Program-made: the position numbers and the translations under genes
Notes under the pieces: generated by a model
What the model saw: only the letters and a program-made list of their open reading frames with translations
The model's database searches: none
What the model was told of the DNA's origin: nothing
Shown here: positions 1 through 7,970 of the stretch, piece after piece
Position numbering within the stretch: the stretch's first letter is position 1
How the letters are laid out: each line of letters opens with the position of its first letter
Source of the DNA: Elusimicrobiaceae bacterium
GTDB lineage: Bacteria; Elusimicrobiota; Elusimicrobia; Elusimicrobiales; Elusimicrobiaceae
Direction: 5' to 3'
Length of the DNA stretch: 64,000 nucleotides
Assembly (NCBI GenBank): GCA_017475405.1
Contig: JAFVFN010000029.1
Span: forward strand, 1 to 64,000

Positions 1-1
1 G

Positions 2-121
2 GAGTATATAAAGAACCAACTAAAGGAGGACGAATTAGGGGAACGGCTGCCATTTGATGCAGATCCGTTCAAACAGAGCGTGGGAAGTCGCGTGTGGCAG
101 GCTGTTAAGAAGGGCTTTTAG
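2..121 (+). CDS. C-terminal fragment of an unidentified protein
   Basis: An open frame runs in from the window edge and stops at TAG 119-121, giving about 39 residues that begin EYIKNQLKED and end VWQAVKKGF. It is rich in charged residues and has no recognisable domain. The following hairpin terminator at 162-180 fits the end of a real transcription unit. The start lies outside the window, so the function cannot be judged. Confidence 0.5.
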   Translation, partial: EYIKNQLKEDELGERLPFDADPFKQSVGSRVWQAVKKGF

Positions 122-161
122 CCCAGAGCTAGTAGGCAAGGGCTTGGCCCGTCGTGAAAAA

Positions 162-180
162 CCCCCGGCTTTGCCGGGGG
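162..180 (+). terminator. Intrinsic terminator after the edge gene
   Basis: A perfect 8-bp G+C stem (CCCCCGGC / GCCGGGGG) with a TTT loop lies 40 nt after the stop codon. The A-run upstream and only a weak T-run downstream mean it could also work for minus-strand transcripts. Confidence 0.7.
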
Positions 181-236
181 ATGGTTATTTAATCTTTATC
201 GCTTATAAAACGACTAGAAAGAGGGGGACATAACAC

Positions 237-264
237 TTGCATTGTTTTTTTTTTTTGATATTCT
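237..264 (+). promoter_or_regulatory. Poly-T-spacer pilin promoter (copy 1)
   Basis: TTGCAT (237-242) and TATTCT (259-264) are separated by 16 nt, of which 245-256 is a T12 run. The same arrangement recurs at 9194, 9831, 53517 and 60199, always before a pilin. From about 234 through the start codon this copy is identical to the one at 53514-53587. Confidence 0.75.
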
Positions 265-300
265 CTCTTTATAAGTAAAAAAATATATAAGGAGAGAATT

Positions 301-825
301 ATGGTTCGACATAAACAAGCATTTACGCTCATAGAGCTTTTAGTCGTTGTGTTAATTATAGGGATTTTGGCAGCCGTTGCTTTACCGCAATATCAAATGG
401 CAGTGGCTAAAAGTCGTGCTGTTGAAGGACTTGCTTTGCTTAGAACAGTGATGCAAGCGCAGGAAATATACTATCTTGCAAATGGCACTTATACTCATCA
501 TATAACAGAATTAGATATAGATATTTCCTCCGATAGCATAGCAGATACCTGGAATCAGGTTAATCAGGATGCTCCTTTCAAATATATGATTTCATGTGCT
601 AATGTTGCAACTGAGAATTTTGCTTGTATTGCCCAGGCGGCTAGTGAAGACTTACCAGCATTTTTTTTAGCGGGACAATTTGCAACAAATGCAACGATTA
701 ACAATTTACCACATGCGGCTGGTTTATTGGACTGTTCCGCGTATAACAAAAGTCAAATTGCAATACGGATTTGTAAGTCTATGGGAAAGGAGCTAATAGC
801 AAACAGAGATTATTTATTAAATTAA
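301..825 (+). CDS. Type IV pilin-like protein
   Basis: A 174-residue prepilin with a short basic leader (MVRHKQA) followed by the class III signal [20 protein letters not shown]. Prepilin peptidase would cut before the Phe; the residue before the cut is Ala rather than the usual Gly. Glu at mature position 5 and a hydrophobic helix up to about residue 30 are present. The globular part contains the YYLANGTYT stretch and an LDID motif common to this family, plus a C-terminal Cys pair region. SD AAGGAGAG lies 7-8 nt upstream. Whether it is a major pilin, a minor pilin or a type II pseudopilin cannot be decided from sequence. It is transcribed alone between a T12 promoter and a terminator. Confidence 0.9.
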   Translation: MVRHKQAFTLIELLVVVLIIGILAAVALPQYQMAVAKSRAVEGLALLRTVMQAQEIYYLANGTYTHHITELDIDISSDSIADTWNQVNQDAPFKYMISCANVATENFACIAQAASEDLPAFFLAGQFATNATINNLPHAAGLLDCSAYNKSQIAIRICKSMGKELIANRDYLLN

Positions 826-841
826 ATTTAAGCCAATAAAA

Positions 842-873
842 ACAACTCCCTACAAATTCCTGCAGGGAGTTGT
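842..873. terminator. Bidirectional terminator between pilin and rplS
   Basis: The arms ACAACTCCCT and AGGGAGTTGT are fully complementary around a 12-nt loop. The hairpin lies between two convergent genes and can end both. Confidence 0.75.
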
Positions 874-893
874 CTAAATTACTTATAAGGTAA

Positions 894-1292
894 TTATTTC
901 GCTTCGGCAGCCGGAGCTTCAGTCGTTTCAGCAGCTTCTGCGGTTGCAGCGGTCGGTTTTTTGAGTTCCTGTAAGCGGGCCGCTTTACCGGACAATTTGG
1001 TTAAGTAGTTCAGTTTGGCTCTGCGTACTTTACCAATTTTGAGTACTTCAATGCTGTCCACGCGGGGGGAGTGAATCGGGAAAATACGTTCCACACCGAC
1101 CCCAAAGGAGATTTTGCGTACGGTAAAAGTTTCACCGATGCCGGAACCTTTGCGGGCAATGACTACACCGTCAAAAGCCTGTAAACGTTCGTTGTCTCCT
1201 TCGACTACTTTTACTTTTACGCGAACCGTATCGCCTGCTTTAAAAACCGGGATGCTGGTTTTTAAGTTGTGTTTGATATCACTAATGTTCAT
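894..1292 (-). CDS. rplS: 50S ribosomal protein L19
   Basis: A 132-residue L19 with the conserved core from [13 protein letters not shown] through [23 protein letters not shown] and ending near [11 protein letters not shown]19 sits at the subunit interface of the ribosome. The last 25 residues form an Ala/Glu/Thr-rich tail ([16 protein letters not shown]) beyond the family core, likely disordered. It is the last gene of the fmt-to-rplS operon and starts just 5 nt downstream of the trmD stop, so translation is probably coupled. The rpsP-khpA-trmD-rplS order is the usual bacterial one. Confidence 0.97.
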   Translation of the reverse strand: MNISDIKHNLKTSIPVFKAGDTVRVKVKVVEGDNERLQAFDGVVIARKGSGIGETFTVRKISFGVGVERIFPIHSPRVDSIEVLKIGKVRRAKLNYLTKLSGKAARLQELKKPTAATAEAAETTEAPAAEAK

Positions 1293-1297
1293 AAATT

Positions 1298-2017
1298 TTA
1301 CTTCCTCCGAATATTTCTTTTGTTCCGACCCGCTGCCTTAGGCTCGATGGCGTTGGCAAGTAAATCAGGCCGAAACTGCTTTGTAACCAACAGGGCTTGC
1401 TCATGTCTCCAAGCCTCTATTTCTTTATGATTGCCGTTTAAGAGTACCTCGGGAACCCGTTTACCGCGCCATACTTCCGGGCGGGTATACTGCGGGGCTT
1501 CCAGCAAATGCCCTTCAAACGACTCAGATGAGGTTACATCATCCTTTTTGAATGTCCCTTTTTGAAGACGCGTAATGGTATCAATCATGACGCAGGCGGC
1601 GAGTTCTCCGCCGGTTAAAATATAGTCTCCCAAAGAAACTTCCAAGTCCACCTCCGGATAAATTCGGGCATCAATCCCTTCATAATGTCCGCACACGATA
1701 ATGAGGTGGCGCTTTTTGGCCAGTTTTTTAGCCAGTTCCTGACTAAATACCTGTCCGCGCGGACTGGTTAACACTACATAAGATGACTTTTTGCGCAGTG
1801 TGTTAATGGCTTGATACAGTGGTTCAGCTTTCATTAACATACCGGGCCCGCCGCCGTAGGGGCGATCGTCTATCGTTTTGTGTTTGTCCGTGGTAAATTG
1901 CCGCGGACTAAGGGTACCCAGTTTAATTATCCCTGCTTTTTGCGCACGTCCCACAATACTGTGAGAAAGTGTTTGTTCAATGAGTTCTCCAAAAGCAGTG
2001 ATAACGTCTATTTTCAT
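1298..2017 (-). CDS. trmD: tRNA (guanine-N1-)-methyltransferase
   Basis: A 239-residue SPOUT methyltransferase that makes m1G37 in tRNAs reading CNN codons, preventing +1 frameshifting. Visible motifs are [12 protein letters not shown] near residue 57, GHYEGID near 112 and [11 protein letters not shown] near 130, which form the trefoil-knot AdoMet site. The start overlaps the stop of the KH-protein gene by 4 nt. The length is normal for the family. Confidence 0.97.
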   Translation of the reverse strand: MKIDVITAFGELIEQTLSHSIVGRAQKAGIIKLGTLSPRQFTTDKHKTIDDRPYGGGPGMLMKAEPLYQAINTLRKKSSYVVLTSPRGQVFSQELAKKLAKKRHLIIVCGHYEGIDARIYPEVDLEVSLGDYILTGGELAACVMIDTITRLQKGTFKKDDVTSSESFEGHLLEAPQYTRPEVWRGKRVPEVLLNGNHKEIEAWRHEQALLVTKQFRPDLLANAIEPKAAGRNKRNIRRK

Positions 2018-2247
2018 TCGTCTTCCAGTTTCAAAGAAACCTTTTTATCCTGACTGGTAGCAGCGGCGGTTAATACGGTTCGTACTGCTTTAATAATGCA
2101 ACCGTCTTTGCCGATCACTCTGCCTTTGTCTGCGGAGTCCACTTTTGTGGACAGGAAAACGCGGTTCTCTTCGGTTTTTTCGTTGACCACTACGTTATCA
2201 GGCGTAGCGGAAAGCGATTTCAAGAGCAGGGTGGCTAACTCTTTCAT
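2014..2247 (-). CDS. khpA: KH-domain RNA-binding protein KhpA
   Basis: A 77-residue single KH domain (YlqC/KhpA family). The RNA-contacting GxxG loop is seen as VIGKDGCIIKAVR near residue 44. In other bacteria KhpA acts with KhpB/Jag in RNA binding and cell-division control. It sits between rpsP and trmD, where it is commonly found. The SD region is a short A/G stretch just before the ATG. Confidence 0.93.
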   Translation of the reverse strand: MKELATLLLKSLSATPDNVVVNEKTEENRVFLSTKVDSADKGRVIGKDGCIIKAVRTVLTAAATSQDKKVSLKLEDE

Positions 2248-2259
2248 GAGGCCCCCGAA

Positions 2260-2508
2260 TTATTTGGCGCTGGCTTTTTTGATCAAGCTGGCTACGGTTT
2301 GGGAGGGTTTAGCACCCACTTTCATCCAATATTCCACGCGCGGCATGTTGAGTTTGACTTGCTGGGCCGCTTCCGGGTTGCAAGGATGGTATTGGCCGAG
2401 CACTTCTTTGGCTTCACTGCCCACGGCGGATTTCTTTTCAATCGCCACGACTCTGTATTGAGGCTGGGCTTTCTTGCCAACTCTTTGTAATCTAATTACT
2501 ACTGCCAT
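2260..2508 (-). CDS. rpsP: 30S ribosomal protein S16
   Basis: An 82-residue S16 starting MAVVIRLQRVGKKAQPQYR and retaining the conserved GQYHPCNP segment. A longer open frame extends upstream to 2625, but the ATG at 2508 matches the family N-terminus and has a GGAGAG ribosome-binding site at the right distance. It is involved in 30S assembly. It is the first of the four translation genes in the second half of this operon. Confidence 0.95.
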   Translation of the reverse strand: MAVVIRLQRVGKKAQPQYRVVAIEKKSAVGSEAKEVLGQYHPCNPEAAQQVKLNMPRVEYWMKVGAKPSQTVASLIKKASAK

Positions 2509-2554
2509 TGTATGACTCTCCTTATAAATTGCTTTTACAGGGTAAAAGCTTATC

Positions 2555-3253
2555 TTAAATTGCCGGGGTTGCCTGTTTAATTTGCTTGAGGGCCAATTCA
2601 GGATCCGCGGACGAAAAAATTGCATGGCCGGCTACCAACGCATCGGCACCGGCTGCCAGGGCAAGCGGTGCGGTTTGGGCGTTAATGCCGCCGTCTACTT
2701 CCAGCCAAATGGGTTTGCCGGAGGCGTTAATAAGCTGGCGTACCGCCTTAATTTGAGTCGGAGCACTTTCTAAAAAAGACTGCCCGCCAAATCCGGGGTA
2801 CACGCTCATTACTAATATTAAATCCAGTTCATCCAACAGTGTTTGTAACACATCCGGATGGGTGTCCGGTTTAATAGACACACCCGTTTTGATGCCGAAG
2901 GATTTGATGGACTGCAGAGTTTGTCGGGTATCATCCTCGGACTCTGCGTGAATGGTAAGCAGGTCCGCACCCGCTTGGGCAAACGGCTCTATAAACTTAT
3001 GCGGGTGGGTCACCATCAAATGTACATCTAACGGTAAATCTGTAAATCCTTTCAAAGAACGCACGACAGCCGGACCAAAACTTAAGTTCGGTACAAAATG
3101 CCCGTCCATAATATCTACATGCAGCCAGTCAGCACCTGCTTGGACAACTTTGGACACTTCTTCTCCCAAGCGGCACAAGTCCGCAGAGAGAATGGATGGC
3201 GCAATAGATATTTTACCATTTACGGCAGGCATTTTGGAAGTGTTTTTTTTCAT
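2555..3253 (-). CDS. rpe: Ribulose-phosphate 3-epimerase
   Basis: A 232-residue TIM-barrel enzyme interconverting D-ribulose-5-P and D-xylulose-5-P in the pentose phosphate pathway. Motifs are IAPSILSADL at the N-terminus, WLHVDIMDGHFVPNLSFGP with the metal-binding His/Asp, LVMSVYPGFGGQ and LEVDGGI. About ten extra residues precede the family core. The ATG overlaps the stop of the PASTA gene by 4 nt, so they are co-translated. Confidence 0.96.
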   Translation of the reverse strand: MKKNTSKMPAVNGKISIAPSILSADLCRLGEEVSKVVQAGADWLHVDIMDGHFVPNLSFGPAVVRSLKGFTDLPLDVHLMVTHPHKFIEPFAQAGADLLTIHAESEDDTRQTLQSIKSFGIKTGVSIKPDTHPDVLQTLLDELDLILVMSVYPGFGGQSFLESAPTQIKAVRQLINASGKPIWLEVDGGINAQTAPLALAAGADALVAGHAIFSSADPELALKQIKQATPAI

Positions 3254-4248
3254 TTGACTTCGCGCTCACGTACCAAAATATTATCTACAAACACGCGTAC
3301 CGTGGCAAAACTGGTGAACGGGATTTCCAAATCAATCTTGGAGCCGGGCTGCTTGGTTTCATTTAATACTTCGCTTTCACCCGTCGCGTCCTCTACCGTA
3401 ACGCGTACCAAACTGGTTTTCTTTCCCTGCGGCAGTTCATAGTGCAGGTGGTAGGATTTTTCATTATCCGCCGTAGCCCGACGGCTGACCGTTATTTCAA
3501 TATTGGCACCGGGGGGTACCTGACTGTCGGCCTGCGGCCGTTGTTCCGAAATCACCCCGTTGGGGAACACGGAAGTCGGATCTTCGCGGATTATTAAATT
3601 AACATCCTGGTGGCTGGCCCACAGAGTAGCTTCGGCGAGTTTTTTACTCTTAAAATTGGGTACTAAAATTACACTGGCCGGCGGTGCCCCGTTGGAAGAC
3701 ACCAATACCACCGAGGTGCCTTTTTGAACCATGCTGTCGGCCTTGGGGGTTTGGGTAATAACAAGCCCTTTTTCATAGGTCAGTGAGTATGCATTTTCGA
3801 CTTGCGATACATTCAGACCTGCCTGTCGGATCGCCAGCTGTGCATCGCGTAGCGAAGTGCCTACGGTATTAGGCACAAATACCATTTCATCACCCTGACT
3901 GATCCACACACGAATAATACGTCCTTCCCGTACCGTGGAACCGGCAGACGGGATTTGGCGCAGTACCGAGCCTGGGGGAACGTTATCGGCAAATTCCACA
4001 CCGGCCTGCTTGGCGGCCAAATTTTGTTTAGCCAGTAAATCCAGTGCCTGAGAAACAGGTTTCTTGGTTAAATCGGGAACAGTTACTTCTTTGCGGGTAT
4101 GAATGAGAGCTCCGAGTACCCAATCTGCCGATACAATTACCAGTCCGGCAAAAAATACGCATACCATTAAGAGCACCAGCCATTTCATACGGCCGGGTCT
4201 TTTATTGCTTTTAATAAAATCGTCAAAATTTTCTTCGTTAGTCGGCAT
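3250..4248 (-). CDS. Membrane-anchored triple PASTA-domain protein
   Basis: A 332-residue protein. It has a short cytoplasmic N-terminus, one membrane helix at about residues 22-46, then three PASTA repeats beginning near VTVPDLTKK, VFVPNTVG and ILVPNFKSKK, and a further beta-rich C-terminal part to residue 332. PASTA domains bind peptidoglycan fragments or lipid II, usually as the sensor of a Ser/Thr kinase. No kinase domain is present here, so it may be a stand-alone cell-wall sensor or partner. It lies between fmt and rpe and overlaps both. Confidence 0.88.
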   Translation of the reverse strand: MPTNEENFDDFIKSNKRPGRMKWLVLLMVCVFFAGLVIVSADWVLGALIHTRKEVTVPDLTKKPVSQALDLLAKQNLAAKQAGVEFADNVPPGSVLRQIPSAGSTVREGRIIRVWISQGDEMVFVPNTVGTSLRDAQLAIRQAGLNVSQVENAYSLTYEKGLVITQTPKADSMVQKGTSVVLVSSNGAPPASVILVPNFKSKKLAEATLWASHQDVNLIIREDPTSVFPNGVISEQRPQADSQVPPGANIEITVSRRATADNEKSYHLHYELPQGKKTSLVRVTVEDATGESEVLNETKQPGSKIDLEIPFTSFATVRVFVDNILVREREVK

Positions 4249-5194
4249 GTTCTATAAATACAATCTCATGGGGTTTAAGGCCGCGTCCGTTGGCAAATGC
4301 CTCGGCAGGCATCGGTTTTTTTCCGGCCGGCTGCACTTCGCAAAGCCACAACGCTCCCTCTCTACATTTTACTAAAATTCCCAACGAGCGTTCAATAGCC
4401 ACAATCGTGCCGGGCTTTGCGGAATATTCCTGTGTGTCGACGATGGTCCGCAGGACTTGCAACCACTCGGTATTCCCGTTGCGTAGGAACGGAATTTTGG
4501 GTTTGGGACCGCAGGCCAGGCCGCGTATCCGGTTATGCAGCTGTGTGGCTGTTAAATCCGCGGGTCGCAACAGGGCGTCTTCTTTTTGCAGCATGGGAGC
4601 TGTGGTCGGTTCTCCCGTTTGCGGAGTTTGCAGCATTTCACCGGCCTGCAGGCGGGTAAGTACTTCTTGAAGGCCATCTAGCCCCAAGGGAATCAGTTTC
4701 TCAAATAGGGTTTTTGCGTTATCGGCCGGGTCAATATCCAGTTGCTTTTGTAAATACAACGGACCGTCATCCATGCCGGGTCGTATCCAAAATACAGAAA
4801 TCCCCGTTTGGGTGTAACCTTTCATCAGTGCCTGCTGTACAGGAGCAGCGCCGCGCAGTTGTGGCAGCAGGGAAAAGTGTACATTTAAAATACCCAGTTT
4901 GGGCAGTGCCAAAAAATCCGGTCGGAAGATTTTCCCGTAAGCTACGGCAATCCCCAAATCAAACGGAACAGCAGCGATTTTATCAAAATCGTCTTTAAGT
5001 TTTTCCGGGGACAAAACGGGCACGCCCAGTTCCAGGGCGCGCGCTTTGACGGGACACGGGGAAACTTCCATCCCCCGGCCGCGCGGTTTGTCGGCCTGCG
5101 TCACGGTTAATTGTAAATCTGTCAGTTGATGAACCAGTTCCAAATAGGGAACGGACAGTTGGGGAGTGCCGAAAAAAATGGTTCTTAGTTGCAT
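4238..5194 (-). CDS. fmt: Methionyl-tRNA formyltransferase
   Basis: A 318-residue enzyme that formylates initiator Met-tRNA using 10-formyl-THF. Motifs are FFGTPQLSVPYLE at the N-terminus, LNVHFSLLPQLRGAAPVQQALM around the catalytic Asn/His, and a C-terminal OB-like domain. It is the first gene of the operon. A TATAAT box ends 7 nt before the ATG and there is no Shine-Dalgarno, so the message is probably leaderless. Confidence 0.96.
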   Translation of the reverse strand: MQLRTIFFGTPQLSVPYLELVHQLTDLQLTVTQADKPRGRGMEVSPCPVKARALELGVPVLSPEKLKDDFDKIAAVPFDLGIAVAYGKIFRPDFLALPKLGILNVHFSLLPQLRGAAPVQQALMKGYTQTGISVFWIRPGMDDGPLYLQKQLDIDPADNAKTLFEKLIPLGLDGLQEVLTRLQAGEMLQTPQTGEPTTAPMLQKEDALLRPADLTATQLHNRIRGLACGPKPKIPFLRNGNTEWLQVLRTIVDTQEYSAKPGTIVAIERSLGILVKCREGALWLCEVQPAGKKPMPAEAFANGRGLKPHEIVFIEHAD

Positions 5195-5201
5195 ATACTA
5201 T

Positions 5202-5207
5202 ATTATA
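5202..5207 (-). promoter_or_regulatory. -10 box of leaderless fmt operon
   Basis: TATAAT on the minus strand, with 7 nt to the fmt ATG. Transcription would start at or within a base or two of the start codon. Confidence 0.6.
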
Positions 5208-5228
5208 CAAAACTTGTTACTTGCCCTT

Positions 5229-5257
5229 TTGACAGTCATTTTTGCTATACTATGATA
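5229..5257 (+). promoter_or_regulatory. Promoter of pilin 5277
   Basis: TTGACA at 5229-5234. Two candidate -10 boxes follow: TATACT at 5246-5251, preceded by TGC (extended -10, but only 11 nt from the -35), and ATGATA at 5252-5257 at the standard 17 nt. There is no T12 run, so this promoter differs from those of the other plus-strand pilins. Confidence 0.5.
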
Positions 5258-5276
5258 TACCTATTAGGAGGATATT

Positions 5277-5777
5277 ATGAACAAAGGTTTTACACTTCTT
5301 GAACTGATGGTAACGGTGATTATTATCGGTATCTTGTCATCCGTGGCACTGCCCCAATACACCCGTGCTGTTAATAAAGCACGCTTGTCCGAGGCAGTAA
5401 CCAATTTAGCGGCTATTCAACGCGGGATGGATTTGTATTGTACGCAATTTCGCTCCGGAAGCGCTACGTTTTTGACCAGTACCGGTAGTCGGTTGGATAT
5501 TGATTTTAAGGATCGTTTGACTTGCGATGGTTCGGGTTGTTCCTCTAAACATTTTACATATACGGGCAGTTGTAATGCCGGCTCCTGCACGGCTACGGTA
5601 GCACCTAAAAGCGATAGTAAATGGAAAGCCTACATGCCCACATTAACAGCCACGCGTACGCCGGCCTCATCCGGTTTGGGAGCCAGCTGGTCTCGCAGTT
5701 GCACCGACGGCAGCAAAGACGCAAATATGTGCAGCTCTATCAAGAGTGCCGGATTTGAAGCATCGACCAGTAAGTAA
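5277..5777 (+). CDS. Type IV pilin-like protein, classical Gly cleavage site
   Basis: A 166-residue prepilin with a four-residue leader MNKG and then FTLLELMVTVIIIGILSSVALPQY. It has the standard Gly|Phe cleavage site and Glu5, unlike the KQA|F leaders of the T12 family. The mature part carries about eight Cys residues and a Ser/Thr/Gly-rich middle. It lacks the YYLANG and LDID signatures shared by the other pilins here, so it may be a distinct minor pilin. SD TAGGAGGA lies 8 nt upstream, and the gene is followed by a strong terminator. Confidence 0.88.
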   Translation: MNKGFTLLELMVTVIIIGILSSVALPQYTRAVNKARLSEAVTNLAAIQRGMDLYCTQFRSGSATFLTSTGSRLDIDFKDRLTCDGSGCSSKHFTYTGSCNAGSCTATVAPKSDSKWKAYMPTLTATRTPASSGLGASWSRSCTDGSKDANMCSSIKSAGFEASTSK

Positions 5778-5792
5778 GTTCGTTCTGTATTT

Positions 5793-5828
5793 ACGCTCCC
5801 TGTCTATTATCGGACAGGGAGCGTTTTT
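5793..5828 (+). terminator. Terminator after pilin 5277
   Basis: A perfect 12-bp stem (ACGCTCCCTGTC with GACAGGGAGCGT) and an 8-nt loop are followed by TTTT. The T-run also leads into the -10 of the next gene. Confidence 0.85.
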
Positions 5829-5830
5829 GC

Positions 5831-5836
5831 TATACT
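5831..5836 (+). promoter_or_regulatory. -10 box of leaderless gene 5843
   Basis: TATACT preceded by TTTTTGC (extended -10). Exactly 6 nt separate it from the ATG and there is no Shine-Dalgarno. Confidence 0.6.
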
Positions 5837-5842
5837 GTATAT

Positions 5843-7045
5843 ATGAGTAATTTTCAAATCTATTTACGGTCGCATCGTTTACTGTGCGTGTGTTATGAAA
5901 TTTTGCGTTGGACCCTGCATAAGATATGTTTTTTTATACCGGATCCTGCACCGGTATGGTATGGATACAACAAACGTCCGACTGCCGGCCAGTCGGAAAC
6001 TTTACCGCTTGATAAGTCCTGGTATCAGATGCGGCGTCCCTTATATTGGCATGAACATGTCTATTATAATTTGGACAACGCGCTGGCTGTAAATCCGCAG
6101 GTCCAAGGGTTTGCGTTTGTGTTTTTTATGGGGATCGGGGATTATTTGTATACGACGGCCGTGTGGGACGCGCTCAAAGAAAAGTATCCGCATATTCCGT
6201 TTTATGCATATGTGGGGGAACAGTTTGACCGGAATAATTCACCGATTGTAGGCAAGCTCTTGGCGGAAAACCCCAATTTTGAAAAAGTATTTTACTTTAA
6301 AGGGATGCGCCATCCGCTTATCTGGAAAAACTATGATTATTCCCGGGTGCTGCAACAGGTACCGGAACATTTTTTGGTAATTCCCGTATATTATGACTAT
6401 GGTATCCATATTACGCATCGGGTGACAAGTCTGTTTGATACGTTTGGTTTGCCGGTTCCATCAGAAGTACCATCACCGCGGATGTATTTTCCCCAACAAA
6501 CCGCCGAAGTTGTATCTGACTATTTAAATACTACTCGTGCGCATGCTAAAAACTCCCCGGGAATTGTGTTTTTGCAACTGGATTCACGCGGTTCCAATTA
6601 TGTATACCCGCATATGCAGGCACTTGTGCAGGGACTTATAAACCAGGGATATTATGTAATTAGTGTTACCAAAGGCGGACCGCTGGGAAACCCGCAGTAT
6701 TTGGAACTGGACATTAAAAAATTATCTATTAACCAGACCTGGCAATTTTTACATATCCTCAAAGCCGAGTTCCCGTTGTATGTGATTGCTGTGAACAGCG
6801 TGTTTTGGGCAGCCTCGGCGGGATTGGAACTTCCTAACTTGGGCTTGCAGCATTGGATTGATAAAAAAGTACATAATCTGTGGTACCCCAATATCCAGGT
6901 GGTAACCAATTATTTGTATCCGTTGCTGTCGCGTGAAAAACAGCTCTTAGCACCTGTGCAGAGTTATACGCGGCATAATAAGAAAATTATTGATTACAAA
7001 CCGGATTGGGTACTCAAATGGTTTTTGCAAACGTTTGAAAAATGA
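5843..7045 (+). CDS. Glycosyltransferase family 9-like protein (tentative)
   Basis: A 400-residue soluble protein. The segment FVFFMGIGDYLYTTAVWDALKEKYP near residue 93 resembles the N-terminal glycine loop of heptosyltransferase-like GT-B enzymes (GDxxxTTxxxxALKxxYP). Further on, VFLQLDSRGSNYVYP and VISVTKGGPLGNPQYLEL look like the C-terminal nucleotide-sugar half, and VIAVNSVFWAASAGLELPNLGLQ resembles the conserved D/NS-gxxHlAaAlg region. A role in lipopolysaccharide or cell-surface glycan assembly is an inference. The gene starts without a leader and stands alone. Confidence 0.5.
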   Translation: MSNFQIYLRSHRLLCVCYEILRWTLHKICFFIPDPAPVWYGYNKRPTAGQSETLPLDKSWYQMRRPLYWHEHVYYNLDNALAVNPQVQGFAFVFFMGIGDYLYTTAVWDALKEKYPHIPFYAYVGEQFDRNNSPIVGKLLAENPNFEKVFYFKGMRHPLIWKNYDYSRVLQQVPEHFLVIPVYYDYGIHITHRVTSLFDTFGLPVPSEVPSPRMYFPQQTAEVVSDYLNTTRAHAKNSPGIVFLQLDSRGSNYVYPHMQALVQGLINQGYYVISVTKGGPLGNPQYLELDIKKLSINQTWQFLHILKAEFPLYVIAVNSVFWAASAGLELPNLGLQHWIDKKVHNLWYPNIQVVTNYLYPLLSREKQLLAPVQSYTRHNKKIIDYKPDWVLKWFLQTFEK

Positions 7046-7115
7046 ATACGTCCGATTGCAGAACTGAAATATTTAATTGATACCAGTTATCGGTTAGCCG
7101 GTTAAGAGAGGAACT

Positions 7116-7256
7116 ATGTCAACATTAAACAGCGGTACCTATGTATTTGATAAAAAAACAGGGAAGTTGGTAAAAATTTCCGATCGGATCCCGTCTTGTA
7201 AAAAGGGCGGAGCACATCCCTGTTGCGGAGATTGTTGCTGTGGACACACCCATTGA
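7116..7256 (+). CDS. 46-residue Cys/His-rich small protein
   Basis: The frame starts MSTLNSGTYVFDKKTGKLVK and ends in a metal-binding-looking tail with CK, CCGDCCCGHTH. The six Cys and three His in the last 20 residues suggest a zinc or iron site, and the TYVFD start faintly recalls FmdB-type zinc ribbons. A GAGAGGAA Shine-Dalgarno precedes it, and its end overlaps the GTG start of the next gene by 17 nt. The ORF is below usual length cut-offs. The function is unknown. Confidence 0.6.
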   Translation: MSTLNSGTYVFDKKTGKLVKISDRIPSCKKGGAHPCCGDCCCGHTH

Positions 7257-7956
7257 AACAGTCCGGTTATCCCAAGACCCACAAGAGCCTCTGCAGGTAT
7301 TATTTAAAAGGGCGTTGGCTGATTTTGCGGCCGCATTAAAACGCTGGTTCCTGCCGCATTTGCTAGCAGGAGTCGGACTGTTTTTATTAATATCTTATGT
7401 TACTTCCACAACGATGTTTCACACGTGGCCGACCGGAGTTAAATGGGTCGGTGTGTGGATATTGTTTTTAGTCTATGCAGTCGTAGCTCTGATGTATTCA
7501 CTGGCAACTACAAGTGTGTTTGCGTTGCGCTTGGCCTGCATGCATTGGAACGATTTTATTGAGCATGTGTTGGAACTGGTACAAATGCGCATTGCCGAAC
7601 AGGTATCGGATCTTAATGCCGGGATTTCCAAATCGCAGGCACGCAGTTTGGTGCGCGGGAGTGTGCGGGAGGTGTTTTCTTCTCTAAGAGAGCACAACAG
7701 CTCACTGCCGCGGTTGTTGCTGTTTGTATGCGCCGGCGCGTTGGCCGCTGCCGTGCGGGCCGTGTTGTGTGCCAAGATTGTGAAATGGTCTTCTCGCAGC
7801 GTACAGCTCACGAAACTCTTTGCCGGGCGTGCGACTCTGGTCGGAGCCGTATTTCTAAATTTGCATTTTTTTGCCACGGTGTTGTTATGTGCCTGCTACG
7901 CTTTTGGACTGGCAGTAGCGACACTGAATATTTATTTTGTATTTTTGCTTAAATAA
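7240..7956 (+). CDS. Multi-pass membrane protein of unknown function
   Basis: 238 residues from a GTG start. Hydrophobic spans near residues 42-62, 75-102, 158-180 and 198-236 predict four or so membrane helices, with a charged cytoplasmic stretch in the middle (LVRGSVREVFSSLREH). I recognise no family. It overlaps the Cys-rich small protein and is followed 15 nt later by a TPR lipoprotein-like gene, so the three probably form one unit. Confidence 0.75.
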   Translation: MDTPIETVRLSQDPQEPLQVLFKRALADFAAALKRWFLPHLLAGVGLFLLISYVTSTTMFHTWPTGVKWVGVWILFLVYAVVALMYSLATTSVFALRLACMHWNDFIEHVLELVQMRIAEQVSDLNAGISKSQARSLVRGSVREVFSSLREHNSSLPRLLLFVCAGALAAAVRAVLCAKIVKWSSRSVQLTKLFAGRATLVGAVFLNLHFFATVLLCACYAFGLAVATLNIYFVFLLK

Positions 7957-7970
7957 TAGTTTAATAAGGT

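Noticed and set aside
237-264. Sigma-54 promoter reading of the T12 pilin control region
   Set aside because: No GG-N10-GC core exists; TTGACG-N16-TATTCT at 9194 fits sigma-70 clearly.
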